A DNA stretch of 64,000 bases from Candidatus Obscuribacterales bacterium. GTDB lineage: Bacteria; Cyanobacteriota; Vampirovibrionia; Obscuribacterales; Obscuribacteraceae. Below are positions 9,012 through 18,944 of this stretch, piece by piece (positions within the stretch are counted from its first letter, which is position 1; each line of letters opens with the position of its first letter). The stretch is from NCBI GenBank assembly GCA_019637435.1, contig JAHBVO010000001.1:62001-126000 (forward strand). The letters run 5' to 3'. The position numbers and the translations under genes are program-made. The notes beneath the pieces were generated by a model. The model saw nothing but the letters and a program-made list of their open reading frames with translations. It searched no databases and had not been told where the DNA came from.

Positions 9012-10694
9012 ATGACATTTTCGGACGCAAATGAGAAAGGTTCGAAGCCGCATCCAATGCTCGGGGCGCAACTCGGGCAGTACAAAATCTTGGATGTGCT
9101 CGGCGGTGGTGGCATGGGCGTCGTTTTTCGCGCGAGGCAGCTCACCGTCGATCGCGATGTCGCGCTCAAACTGCTTCCGCCGACTCTCGCACATGATGAG
9201 ATAAACACCAAGCGCCTCGAGCGCGAAGCAAAAGCGTTGGCGAAGCTCAGTCATCCCAATATTGTCACCACTTTTGATTTTGGTTTGACCGAATACGCGC
9301 AAGCATTTTTAGTCATGGAACTGGTCGACGGTCACAGTCTCAAAGAAGTTCTTGCCAGCGAAACTCGACTCGATGTACAACGAGCGCTGAAGATCTTCAT
9401 TCAATTAGCCGATGCCATGCGGTTTGCGCACGGCACCGGAATTATCCATCGTGACTTGAAACCGCACAATGTGATGCTCGCGCAAAAACCATCGCCAGAT
9501 TTCGTCAAGGTTCTAGACTTTGGAATCGCGCGTTTGTCTGACTCTCAAAAACTCACGAGAGTCGGAGAGATCATTGGAAGTCCGCTTTATATGAGCCCTG
9601 AGCAATGCCTCGATGATCCTGTGGATGGTCGAACGGACATCTATTCATTTGGCGTTCTCATGTATCTTTGTTTGACTGGTACAGTTCCATTCAAGGGAAA
9701 CACACTCTACGAGACCGTCGAGGCTAAATGCACAAAGCCGATTCCGCGGTTCAAGGACGTCGCTCCTGATTGCGAGATTCCCAATTTCCTCGAAGAGCTT
9801 GTTCGTCATTGTCTCGCCGTGGAGCCTGACGAGCGCTTTCAATCTATGGGTGAATTGAAGAGTATGCTCGAGTCCATGCAAGTCGGACATAGAAAAAATG
9901 ACACATTAGAGTCGACTGCTATTCTCGGGACATCGCCCATGATGCAAGGTTCGACCGCACCATCTTTGGAAACCATTCGCGCAAAAATGCATGCGGCCAA
10001 GAAAAAGTACGGTTCTGTTCCTTTGTCGCAGCCCGGCGTTTCCTCAGAGCTGGTTGAGAGAAGAACGGATGAACAGGCTCATAAGCATGTGCGAAGCCGT
10101 CATATGGAATCGCATCGCGGAATCGTTCTCACTCCTGGCGTTATGATAGTAGGTTTCGTCGTCATTATGGTTGTGCTTTTCGCGGGAGTCGTGGTTGGTA
10201 TCTCCGTAGTTGGACAGGGGACGTTTTTACCCAATGTCGGTGCGAAGAAGGCTGATACTACAGGTGGTGTGTCAATTGGTGGTGATGCTGATAACCCTGC
10301 CTCTAAGACGAGTACGCGGCAAATGAGTACACCACAGGTGAGCACGCCGCAAGTGAGCACGCCACAAGTGAGCACGCCACAAGTGAGCACACCGCAAGTG
10401 AATAAGTCGCAGGTAAAAACGCCACAAGCGGCTGTGTCATCAGACTCGCGGTCGGTGCCTTTGCCCTCAACTCATGCTCCAGTTTCTCAGACGAAGCCTG
10501 CCGCAAGTCGGCCTGCCTCACCAGCTGCTGTCTCTACGAGATTGAAACGCCTGAGAGAAAATGCTCAGCAACGGGTTAAGAACGCTGCAAGAAAAAGACA
10601 TGGGGAAGACAACGCAGGTCTTCCGAGAGTCCGGCATACCGTGCCTTCTGATAGAGGCGCTCAAATCTGGTACGACTTTGAGAGACGAGAATAG
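9012..10694 (+). CDS. Hanks-type serine/threonine protein kinase with one transmembrane helix
   Basis: 560 residues from the ATG at 9012; a GTG at 8964 would add 16 residues. The kinase domain (~20-290) has the glycine loop LGGGGMGVVFRA, the VAIK-type Lys in VALKLL, the catalytic loop HRDLKPHN, a DFG and the activation-segment SPEQC. A single membrane helix lies at about 371-401. The outer part contains eight units of a 15-bp repeat coding variants of STPQV, followed by a basic C-terminus. It resembles PknB-like receptor kinases, but the extracytoplasmic part has no PASTA domain. It lies directly upstream of the FHA-like gene, separated by about 190 bp. Confidence 0.9.
   Translation: MTFSDANEKGSKPHPMLGAQLGQYKILDVLGGGGMGVVFRARQLTVDRDVALKLLPPTLAHDEINTKRLEREAKALAKLSHPNIVTTFDFGLTEYAQAFLVMELVDGHSLKEVLASETRLDVQRALKIFIQLADAMRFAHGTGIIHRDLKPHNVMLAQKPSPDFVKVLDFGIARLSDSQKLTRVGEIIGSPLYMSPEQCLDDPVDGRTDIYSFGVLMYLCLTGTVPFKGNTLYETVEAKCTKPIPRFKDVAPDCEIPNFLEELVRHCLAVEPDERFQSMGELKSMLESMQVGHRKNDTLESTAILGTSPMMQGSTAPSLETIRAKMHAAKKKYGSVPLSQPGVSSELVERRTDEQAHKHVRSRHMESHRGIVLTPGVMIVGFVVIMVVLFAGVVVGISVVGQGTFLPNVGAKKADTTGGVSIGGDADNPASKTSTRQMSTPQVSTPQVSTPQVSTPQVSTPQVNKSQVKTPQAAVSSDSRSVPLPSTHAPVSQTKPAASRPASPAAVSTRLKRLRENAQQRVKNAARKRHGEDNAGLPRVRHTVPSDRGAQIWYDFERRE
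10311..10430 (+). repeat. Eight 15-bp in-frame tandem repeats inside the kinase gene
   Basis: Units of AGCACGCCACAAGTG and variants run from 10311 to 10430. The central four or five are nearly identical and the outer ones have drifted. They encode a Ser-Thr-Pro-Gln-Val spacer on the outer side of the membrane helix. Copy number may vary by replication slippage without breaking the frame. Confidence 0.85.
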
Positions 10695-10881
10695 TTCTGG
10701 AACTCGTTGAAGTCCGAGAATTGGCTCCCTAAAATCACCCTTATTTGCGCAAAAGATCACCCCGATCTGTGGTGGTCGATATGGTATGCTCCTCGACTTA
10801 TATAAGTGAGCGCCGTGGGGTGCTAATGGCTGATACCGGCAAGTGAGAGTGTCAGCCTGGCGAAAGAATCGGGGAGTCGTA

Positions 10882-13800
10882 ATGGGAAATCGTCGGAATT
10901 TTTTACGTAACACAACGTCGCAGAGCGCCAGAATCGCAGCTCTTGCCGGATTTATTCTTTTAGCTAGCAATGGCTCGTCGGCGTCAGCGAATGATCGAAT
11001 TTCATTCCGCGAGTTTCGTCAGCAAAATGACGGGCTTGCTAAAAGCGCAGCTCGTCAATTATTCCGCGAGCAGTTCGGTCGACATAACACCGCATCTAGT
11101 AGCGGGCAATTCGGAATTACCTATCAGCCAAATTTGCCGACAGTTAACTTCGGTGCTGGTGGCGAACCCATCTTCGCATCAAAAAACATTGCTGGTTTGA
11201 AGCGTGTCCACGAGCCTAGAGTACGCAATCAGTCAATGCAGGAATTATCCAGCGGCAACATCACCCGCGTAAATCGCGGAGTTGAGCTCGATCTTGGCTC
11301 TAACTTAAGAAACATCGTTCTTGGCAGATCCCTTTTTGACTCGAATGAAACTGTCTCAATTTCTGTTGGTGGGAAGACCGAAAACTTTTCTGCCGGTTCA
11401 AAAGTCACGGCTGCCGAATACGTCGCGGTGAAACAAGTCCTTGCTGGCGGCGGTCAGCAAGTCGAAGTCGATCGAAGTGGTCGTGCGTCCGGTGGCTCAG
11501 TCGATCTGGGAGCTTTGACATCAGATAACGATGTGATGCGTGCTTCCAGTCTGGTCGTTCCAAAGGATGTAACCACGATTGGCGATTTCGGGCGCGGTTC
11601 CGATTTCCGTTTAACCGGTGATCTATCGAATTTCGGTACGGTTCAAACCCTCTCGACAAACACCAGTGTTCGCGGAGGTACTATCCACGCGGACAATATC
11701 GACAACCATAGTGGCGCGCTCATCAGCGCCAGAGGCGACCTCAGTCTCGATGCAGCGAACAATCTCACCAACTACGGTGTCATCGCCGCAAGCGGCAATC
11801 TTTCGCTTTCGGCTGGCGGAGCAGTTTCTAACAGTGGAACGGTCGCCGCAGGTGAAGACCTGAGTGTGACGTCAACTAAAGTACTAAATCGTGGCTCGCT
11901 AAACGCGAACTCCGGCAATGTAAGTTTTGCCACTACTGGCGGTGACCTGGTAATAGATAACCGAGGTGGTTCTATCGGGGCTACTGATGGTTCTATAAAC
12001 GTTCGCGCCTCCGATTATGCAGGTTCTGCAAACTCGCTGCTCGTCGGTGGCGATCTTTTGAGTCGCGAGTTGAATCTCAATTCTGGCCTTGGAACTGCCA
12101 CGGTGAATGCCAATAAGCTTACCGGTGTGGTTAACGAAACGGGCTCGGCTGCTCATGTTTGGGCGGAGACTGACACTCTGAGCATTGGCAATGTTTGCTT
12201 GACAGGTGACCCAACTTACTTTAATCGAGGCGGCAACATTCTTGTCGTTGGTGATGTGATCGTTCAGGAAGATCTAACTATCGTGGCCTCAGGCAGCATT
12301 GCATCCATAAATCCAGTCAACATCATCGCCGGCGACGCGAATCGTGGTTACAACATCACCATGATCGCAGGCGCTTCGTTTACAGCCCAGGGAGGATTGG
12401 ACAATCGCGAGATTGGTCCCGACACTTCACCGCTCACAAGCGGTATCGTCACAATAAATGGCAAGGGGACCAAGGAGGGAGGAGTTATCCTCTTTGCAGA
12501 TGGGTCGAAAATCAGCTCCAGAAGTACTGATCTGATATCCGCTGGAGACAGGGATGGTGGAGATGTGCAATTCTTCTTGTTTGGCAAGTCCGCGGGATTT
12601 ATTGATCTGACCGGAGTCGATGTCGAAACAGGCGGCGTTAACCAGGGGGCTAACGGGAATTTTCTGCTCGTTAACGAGCATTCGTATAAGGGATATACAA
12701 ACCCAACTATAGCTGTTGGAAACATCGACACCACTAATCAGACTGCAGGACCGCAGGGAATCAATGGTAACGTTGAGATTTCCGGCAGTAAACCGGTCAT
12801 CGTCGGTGGTAAAACTGTCACGTACGGAACAGATGGGGCTCTTGTTGGAGCTGCGCACTTCGAAGCAGGCAGTGCTTTTGTGAAGACTAGTGGAACTTTG
12901 CTTGCTCCCTATTCTGTTGACTCCGATCCGGTCGTCATAAACGCGGCTGGTGATGTGACAGTTTCATCCGATTTGTTCTACAACGGTGGAACGGTCATGG
13001 GCAAAAATATTGATACGAACACGGGACTCGGACTTTACGGATATGACATAACTAATGCCATGATTGCCCAGGATTCGATCAATTTTGGAACCACCAAAGG
13101 CGGTATCATTGGTGGCTCAGAGTACGTCACGGTTGAGACGCCAGTTCTGAATGTAAATAATCCCTCCGGACGCTCGTCTATCTTCGTTCGAAATACTGGA
13201 ACAACCGATTTAGACATCAACACAAAAGTCCTCTACCTATATGCAGACCAGGCTGATTTAACCGGTCGAATGACAGCTGCAGATGAGATACATGCTGTTG
13301 CTGCATCTTTTAACCTCGATCCAGGAGTCACCGCAGGTAGTGTCATAGAGGTTACCAGCACAGTTGCGCCTCTTGTCGATGATGGGACTACATTTATAAG
13401 TCCGTCTTTGATTCTGAGCGCTGAAAACATCGGCTCTTCTGTTAATCCGTTTCTCGTGAATGCGGGAACGAAAACCGTCAGTATAAGCTCTGCTGACGCA
13501 TACGTTTCTTCTCTCTCGACGAAGAAGGGTGTAAGCCTGGGTGCGTCAAATGTCAACAATCTGGTCTTCGATTCGCTTTCAGGTGTGAAGGTGACCGGGG
13601 ATGTGTTCGCTCTTGATTCCTTAACGATAAAAACGGCTGCAGGAACACTGAGCGTGGACGAAAACGTGCATCTTGGTTCGAGCAATGAACTGTCCATTCT
13701 GAACTCCGGAACGACAAAGAAGGACAAAATCATTTTTGGAGAAGGTTCCGCAGTGGGCACTATTCCTGTAGTCGCCGGTGATGGAAACATTACAATCCAG

Positions 13801-14007
13801 CTCGGCTCCGCAAGCTCCACGCCCGCCTCACCGCCGGACAATGTCGTCGTGTCGGGGTCAGTTCAGATTCTCGGTCTGGGCTTCAGCGCCAAGGGAAGCT
13901 CGAATGCCCTTATGGGAACCTCTTCAACCATCACCGTTAGCAACGGCGTGGCAACCAAAAATATCCTGCTCGGCGGTAATGTGATTATGTTCGCAAGCCA
14001 GCAATAA
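10882..14007 (+). CDS. Large exported FHA-like beta-helix protein (paralogue 1)
   Basis: 1041 residues. The signal peptide spans roughly 1-37 and ends near NGSSASA. A conserved FREFRQQN segment follows, and the rest is rich in Gly, Ser, Thr, Asn and Val with many short repeats (LTNYGVIAASGNLSLSAG and similar). This is typical of filamentous haemagglutinin-type parallel beta-helices found in adhesins or extracellular matrix proteins. The ATG at 10882 has GGGGAG five bases upstream; an in-frame GTG at 10843 is less likely. The following gene is a paralogue, and residues ~100-330 and the C-terminal ~100 match best. No TpsB-like secretion partner is in the window. Confidence 0.75.
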   Translation: MGNRRNFLRNTTSQSARIAALAGFILLASNGSSASANDRISFREFRQQNDGLAKSAARQLFREQFGRHNTASSSGQFGITYQPNLPTVNFGAGGEPIFASKNIAGLKRVHEPRVRNQSMQELSSGNITRVNRGVELDLGSNLRNIVLGRSLFDSNETVSISVGGKTENFSAGSKVTAAEYVAVKQVLAGGGQQVEVDRSGRASGGSVDLGALTSDNDVMRASSLVVPKDVTTIGDFGRGSDFRLTGDLSNFGTVQTLSTNTSVRGGTIHADNIDNHSGALISARGDLSLDAANNLTNYGVIAASGNLSLSAGGAVSNSGTVAAGEDLSVTSTKVLNRGSLNANSGNVSFATTGGDLVIDNRGGSIGATDGSINVRASDYAGSANSLLVGGDLLSRELNLNSGLGTATVNANKLTGVVNETGSAAHVWAETDTLSIGNVCLTGDPTYFNRGGNILVVGDVIVQEDLTIVASGSIASINPVNIIAGDANRGYNITMIAGASFTAQGGLDNREIGPDTSPLTSGIVTINGKGTKEGGVILFADGSKISSRSTDLISAGDRDGGDVQFFLFGKSAGFIDLTGVDVETGGVNQGANGNFLLVNEHSYKGYTNPTIAVGNIDTTNQTAGPQGINGNVEISGSKPVIVGGKTVTYGTDGALVGAAHFEAGSAFVKTSGTLLAPYSVDSDPVVINAAGDVTVSSDLFYNGGTVMGKNIDTNTGLGLYGYDITNAMIAQDSINFGTTKGGIIGGSEYVTVETPVLNVNNPSGRSSIFVRNTGTTDLDINTKVLYLYADQADLTGRMTAADEIHAVAASFNLDPGVTAGSVIEVTSTVAPLVDDGTTFISPSLILSAENIGSSVNPFLVNAGTKTVSISSADAYVSSLSTKKGVSLGASNVNNLVFDSLSGVKVTGDVFALDSLTIKTAAGTLSVDENVHLGSSNELSILNSGTTKKDKIIFGEGSAVGTIPVVAGDGNITIQLGSASSTPASPPDNVVVSGSVQILGLGFSAKGSSNALMGTSSTITVSNGVATKNILLGGNVIMFASQQ

Positions 14008-14104
14008 TCGAGATCCGGCTTCGTAGAGATCAATTAAGAAAATAATCGCTGGCTCCGGATAACTGTCTAGAGCCTGTCGACTCATGGCTCTGGGGGATTT
14101 GCTA

Positions 14105-14179
14105 GTATTCTTTTGAATACAACGCGCGCTCGAAATCATTGTGAGGCAATACTTTTCGGATTCGTAACGCTCGAAAAGT
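14105..14179 (+). promoter_or_regulatory. Two inverted repeats between the FHA-like paralogues
   Basis: A perfect GTATTC-TTTT-GAATAC hairpin lies at 14105-14120. A second inverted repeat, ACTTTTCG / CGAAAAGT (14151-14158 and 14172-14179), is followed by an AT-rich stretch. They could terminate paralogue 1 or regulate paralogue 2. Nothing in the sequence decides between these. Confidence 0.35.
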
Positions 14180-14272
14180 GATAATATTTTCCTTTCAGCT
14201 GGGCGGTGGCAATTCCGCGCAGCTTGAGAACTGGCGCCTGCGTGCGCGCCATCACTGATCGGGGGAATTTGA

Positions 14273-17200
14273 ATGAAGCGTTTAGCTGGTTTGTTTTCAA
14301 GAGTGGGTGTGGATGGAGCGATGACGGTGGCTCTGGCTGGAATGGTACTGTTGTCTGTTCAATCCGCTCCGGCTTATGCAGAAGAGCGTCCGTCCTTTCG
14401 TGAGTTTCGGCAGCAAAACGAAGGCATAGATAGAAGCGTTGCTCGTCAAATGTTCCATGCGCAGTATGGGCGCGGTGGATCGGGCGGCAATGGTGGTGTC
14501 GGTATCGCCAACCCTGTTCAGCAAGTTATAACAGTCGGACCCGGCAGCCAGACCGTTAGCGGTAGTGGTATCGTCAATGGTGCTAGACGCAATCGTGAAT
14601 TTCACGTCCGAAATCAATCGATGCAAGAGCTTTCTAACGGTGCAATGGCGCGCGTCAACAAAGGAATTGAACTGGACCTCGGTTCCACGACGAAAAACAT
14701 TGTATTAGGCAGAAACCTGATCGGCTCCAATGAGACTGTCCAAATCACAGTCGGTGGAAAAACCGAAACCTTCTCAGCCGGCTCGCAGGTAACAGCTGCT
14801 GAGTATGTCGCTGTGAAGCAAGTAATTGCCGGCGGTGGCCAGCAAGTTCAACTTGATAGAAGTGGGAAAGCCAGTGGCGGTTCTGTCGATCTAGGCTCGC
14901 TTACCGCTAACAACGACGTAATGCGCGCTTCGAGCCTGGTTGTCCCGAAAGATGTCACCACTTATGGTGACTTTGGTCGTCGCTCGGACTTCCGACTTTC
15001 AGGCGATCTTTCAAACTTCGGAACCGTTCAAACGTTGTCTTCCGACGCGAACGTTCGAGGCGGTGGCATACACGCAGACAACATCACCAACAATGCTGGC
15101 GCTCTAATCAACGCGACCGGCGACCTCGAACTCAATGCAGCACGGAATCTGTCGAACTTTGGCACGATTGCAGCTAGCGGTAACCTGGAATTGTCGGCTG
15201 GTGGTACGGTGAAAAATACCGGAAAAGTTTCGTCCGATGGTGACTTAACTGTTGAGAGCGCTACCGTTTCCAATCGTGGGACTCTTGCATCAGCTAATGG
15301 TAACGTAAGTTTTGGAACCGTTAGCGGCGATCTGTTAGTGGACAACCGCAGGGGAACTGTTTCCGCGGCAAACGCCATTAACGTCAGAGATGTAGCCTAC
15401 ACAGGCTCAGGCAATTCCCTTGTCGTCGGTGGTGACCTTCTCAGTCGCGAATTGAACGTCAACTCCGGTTTGGGAACCGTTAACGTCAACGTGGATGAAC
15501 TGACCGGTACCGTCAATGGAACTGGCTCTGCCGCACATGTCTGGGCTGACACAGCTAATTTGAACATTGGCTCTGTTTGTCTGACGGGCGATCCGACGTT
15601 CTTCAACGCCGCAGGCTCTATAAGTATCGCCGGCGACATTCTTGTATCAGAGGAACTCACGATCGTCGCAGCTGGTAGTATTACGACTGCTGACAACGTC
15701 ACGATCCAGGCTGGAGATGCGACTCGTGGCTACAACATAACTCTGATTTCTGGTGCGGCATTCACCACAAGTGGTGGCAACAATCAAGACATAATTGGAC
15801 CAATCAGCGGTTCGCCACCATATTCGGGACAAGGGTCTGTCACTCTCAGTGGAAAGGCGTCGAAGCTTGGCGGAAGTGTCGTGCTCGGAAATAACGCCAT
15901 TGTGAATTCCCGTTCTACCGATATTTCTAACCCCGGTAATCGAAACTCTGGAAATATTGAGATTTTTGCGTTCGGCAAGGACAACGGTTTTGTTGCAACC
16001 CAAAATGGAACTTTGATAACCAGCGGTGTCGCATCTGGTGATAACGGCAACGTCACAATCGTGGCAGAGGGTGGTATTAAAAACAATGCAAATCCCACCG
16101 TCTCGCTCGGCGATATTATCGCGAACGGGTCCGGCGCCAATGGAAACGTCACGGTAGTCACATCTGCGCCCACTATAAACGGCGGAAAAACAGTTACCTA
16201 CCTCGCTAATGGCTCCAGGAGTGGTTCATCATTCTTGAGCTATTCGGATAAATACACCAAAACCGGTGGCATACAAACTTCCGATTCCGGTCGCTTTATT
16301 CAGGCGAAAGGGCTGGCCGCATTTTTCTCTGGCGGATTCAGCCAGCCTGGTGATATCGAAGCGACAAGCATAATCGTCTATGCCGGTGAAGGATTATTCC
16401 CGAGTGATGGTCTGCTCTCGGCCTCATTCGCAGTCAACCTTTCGACTGGTAAGAAGGGTTTTATAGGATATCCTAACGCCCCAGTAACCGTTCAAGCACC
16501 GACTGTTCAGATCATCACATATGGTGGCAACGCCGCGGTGCAATTGAACGCCGCTACCACTAATGTCATAGCTGAAGATAGCGATCAGCTCATCATTCAA
16601 GGGAATACCCTAACCGGCTCTCTCAAAGCTAGTTCTTACGTCAGCTTAGCGGGAGGCGATATCAATAATCTTAATATCGCTGCTGGTGATTTTATTGCTG
16701 TTTATACGACTTCAAATATTACCGACAATGGAACGCACTTCGTTGCTCCGTCTATCGCCCTGGTTGCTGATGGAGCTGACATTGGAACATCCGTTGCTCC
16801 AATGATTCTAAATTCTAAGGTCGAGGCGGTCTCACTAAGTGCGGACAACGCTTATGTTAACGTCGCTCCAGGCGGAAAATCGTTTGAAGTTGCGGGCGGT
16901 AGTGTTGCCGGCGATCTGTTTGTGAACGCCCCTGCGTCTTTGGGAATTACCGGCAATGTTAGTGGATCAGATGTTAGATTCATCAATAACAGTGGTGAGA
17001 TCGTCGTACATAATGGCGTTGGTGTTTCTGTAAGCGACAACATCCAACTTCAAAATTTGGGAACCAACAAAAAGGACAAGATCACCATTGGAAACAGTGT
17101 GGCTCTTGAAACAATTGATGGGACTATCAGTGTAATGCTGGGTGAAAGCTCTGGAACGCCTGCCCCAACCCCAGCTAATGTGAGTGTGAGCGGTAACGTT

Positions 17201-17347
17201 CAAATCTTGGGACTTGGTGCTACCGCCAAAGCTCCGGTAAACACCCTCGACGCCGGTACGTCTACGATTACAGTTTCCAACACTGTTAATTCGAAAAACC
17301 TTTCATTGCTAGGAAATGTGATTATGATCAACCAACCAAGCTTCTGA
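14273..17347 (+). CDS. Large exported FHA-like beta-helix protein (paralogue 2)
   Basis: 1024 residues. It has a signal peptide (about 1-36, ending SAPAYA), then RPSFREFRQQNEG as in paralogue 1. The Gly/Asn/Thr-rich repetitive body predicts a parallel beta-helix. From the RNQSMQELS motif through GGSVDLG the two proteins are close to identical. The central ~350 residues have diverged much more, and similarity returns at SGNVQILGLG near the end. The ATG has GGGGGA seven bases upstream. A strong terminator follows. The likely location is the cell surface; adhesion or matrix formation is inferred from composition only. Confidence 0.75.
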   Translation: MKRLAGLFSRVGVDGAMTVALAGMVLLSVQSAPAYAEERPSFREFRQQNEGIDRSVARQMFHAQYGRGGSGGNGGVGIANPVQQVITVGPGSQTVSGSGIVNGARRNREFHVRNQSMQELSNGAMARVNKGIELDLGSTTKNIVLGRNLIGSNETVQITVGGKTETFSAGSQVTAAEYVAVKQVIAGGGQQVQLDRSGKASGGSVDLGSLTANNDVMRASSLVVPKDVTTYGDFGRRSDFRLSGDLSNFGTVQTLSSDANVRGGGIHADNITNNAGALINATGDLELNAARNLSNFGTIAASGNLELSAGGTVKNTGKVSSDGDLTVESATVSNRGTLASANGNVSFGTVSGDLLVDNRRGTVSAANAINVRDVAYTGSGNSLVVGGDLLSRELNVNSGLGTVNVNVDELTGTVNGTGSAAHVWADTANLNIGSVCLTGDPTFFNAAGSISIAGDILVSEELTIVAAGSITTADNVTIQAGDATRGYNITLISGAAFTTSGGNNQDIIGPISGSPPYSGQGSVTLSGKASKLGGSVVLGNNAIVNSRSTDISNPGNRNSGNIEIFAFGKDNGFVATQNGTLITSGVASGDNGNVTIVAEGGIKNNANPTVSLGDIIANGSGANGNVTVVTSAPTINGGKTVTYLANGSRSGSSFLSYSDKYTKTGGIQTSDSGRFIQAKGLAAFFSGGFSQPGDIEATSIIVYAGEGLFPSDGLLSASFAVNLSTGKKGFIGYPNAPVTVQAPTVQIITYGGNAAVQLNAATTNVIAEDSDQLIIQGNTLTGSLKASSYVSLAGGDINNLNIAAGDFIAVYTTSNITDNGTHFVAPSIALVADGADIGTSVAPMILNSKVEAVSLSADNAYVNVAPGGKSFEVAGGSVAGDLFVNAPASLGITGNVSGSDVRFINNSGEIVVHNGVGVSVSDNIQLQNLGTNKKDKITIGNSVALETIDGTISVMLGESSGTPAPTPANVSVSGNVQILGLGATAKAPVNTLDAGTSTITVSNTVNSKNLSLLGNVIMINQPSF

Positions 17348-17383
17348 AAATTCCCGAAGCCGTTTGACAGAAACCAAGCAGAG

Positions 17384-17415
17384 AAAGCCGCACTATTTCA
17401 GTGTGGCTTTTTTTC
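17384..17415 (+). terminator. Rho-independent terminator after the FHA-like genes
   Basis: An 11-bp stem (AAAGCCGCACT / AGTGTGGCTTT, one G-T pair) with a five-base loop is followed directly by a run of T. It is a textbook intrinsic terminator 37 bases after the stop codon of paralogue 2. Confidence 0.9.
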
Positions 17416-17476
17416 GTTCTGCTATGCTGTTTCTTCGGCGTATGAACAGCCGCACCGCGAAAGGTTGTTGAAGCTT

Positions 17477-18943
17477 ATGTCTCATGAAGCGAATTCTGTT
17501 CCTGGCAAAACAATTTCGACCGACATCGCGTCGAGGTTAGACAATCTCGAATGGAGTCGCTGGCACTGGATGGTCGTAATCGCTCTTGGTGTCACTTGGA
17601 TTCTTGATGGACTTCAGGTGACTCTGGCTGGAGCCGTCGCGGGAATTCTTCGCCGACCTGATGCACTTGGTTTAACCGAGGGGCAAATCGGCATGGCTGC
17701 TACGTTTTATCTTGCCGGTGCAGTAACGGGAGCGTTGGTTTTTGGATATGCGACTGACCGCTGGGGGCGTAAGAAGCTTTTCTACATCACCCTCTGCACC
17801 TATTTGCTCGCGACCGCGCTTACCGCATGCGCTTGGAACTTCCCGAGTTATGCGTTTTTCCAATTCGTGATCGGTTCCGGAATTGGTGGAGAGTATGCGG
17901 CGATTAACAGTGCAATCGACGAACTTATTCCGGCTAAGGTGCGCGGTCAGGTAGATTTGATCATCAATTCAACCTACTGGATCGGTGCAATCATCGGAGC
18001 AGCCGCAACTATTTACTTACTAAACCCTGAAAGTTTGCCGGTCTGGCTAGGCTGGAGATTGGCGTTCATCGTCGGGGCCGTGCTTGGTCTGGCGGTTTTA
18101 GCTATTCGCCATTGGGTGCCTGAAAGTCCGCGGTGGTTGACCATACATGGCCGAGTGGAAGAAGCTGATGCCGTAATGACAAGTGTCGAAGATGCAATCA
18201 AAAAGCATCACCCTGAGCGCGTTCTCAAAGCGGATCATGAGATGTTGCATATCCTCACGCGTGACCACACCGCCTGGGGAGAAATATGGAATGCCATCTT
18301 CCACGTACATCGGAAACGTTCCATCCTTTGTTTGGCTCTGATGAGCGCTCAGGCGTTTTTCTACAACGCCATTTTCTTCACCTACTCTCTTGTGATGATC
18401 AAGTTTTACGAAGTGCAGCCGCACCTGGTGAGTTGGTACATTTTGCCGTTTGCTGCCGGCAACGTTTTGGGTCCGCTCATTCTGGGTCGGCTGTTTGACA
18501 GCATCGGGCGCCGTTGGATGATAACCGGGACATATGTGTTGTCTGGAATTTTTCTCGCGCTCACGGCCTGGTTGTTTAAGATCGGTGCGCTCGATGCCAC
18601 CACTCAGTGCGCTTGTTGGACGATTATCTTTTTTGTAGCCTCGGCTGCAGCAAGCTCGGCATATCTGACCGTTAGCGAAATTTTTCCACTCGAAATGCGC
18701 GCGATTGCAATCGCTATATTCTACGCCGTGGGCACCCTGGTTGGTGGCGTCGCAGCGCCTGCAATATTTGCATCACTCATCGAAAGTGGTTCGCGTGACC
18801 TCGTCGCTATTGGTTATGTAGGAGGTGGGCTGCTCATGATAGCTGCGGGAATCGTGGAAGCCTTTCTGGGCGTTGATGCGGAGGGCAAATCGCTTGAATC
18901 AATTACCGCGCCGTTATCTGCGGTTGCTGTCTCGAAAGAGTAA
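17477..18943 (+). CDS. Major facilitator superfamily transporter (sugar/metabolite:H+ symporter type)
   Basis: 488 residues with 12 predicted helices. Signature motifs of the sugar-porter branch are present: GYATDRWGRKK between helices 2 and 3, PESPRWL after helix 6, and the related GRLFDSIGRR in the second half. It imports or exports a small organic solute across the inner membrane; the substrate is not predictable. The chosen ATG at 17477 is 12 bases after AAAGG; a TTG at 17465 is in frame. The stop lies one base from the convergent kinase gene, so there is no room for a terminator there. Confidence 0.85.
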   Translation: MSHEANSVPGKTISTDIASRLDNLEWSRWHWMVVIALGVTWILDGLQVTLAGAVAGILRRPDALGLTEGQIGMAATFYLAGAVTGALVFGYATDRWGRKKLFYITLCTYLLATALTACAWNFPSYAFFQFVIGSGIGGEYAAINSAIDELIPAKVRGQVDLIINSTYWIGAIIGAAATIYLLNPESLPVWLGWRLAFIVGAVLGLAVLAIRHWVPESPRWLTIHGRVEEADAVMTSVEDAIKKHHPERVLKADHEMLHILTRDHTAWGEIWNAIFHVHRKRSILCLALMSAQAFFYNAIFFTYSLVMIKFYEVQPHLVSWYILPFAAGNVLGPLILGRLFDSIGRRWMITGTYVLSGIFLALTAWLFKIGALDATTQCACWTIIFFVASAAASSAYLTVSEIFPLEMRAIAIAIFYAVGTLVGGVAAPAIFASLIESGSRDLVAIGYVGGGLLMIAAGIVEAFLGVDAEGKSLESITAPLSAVAVSKE

Positions 18944-18944
18944 C

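Noticed and set aside
10311..10430. CRISPR-like array
   Set aside because: The repeats are 15 bp, contiguous without spacers and in frame inside a kinase gene.
10740..10881. Possible riboswitch upstream of the first FHA-like gene
   Set aside because: I looked for c-di-GMP-type and other known aptamer cores and found no convincing conserved core. Short GC pairs only.
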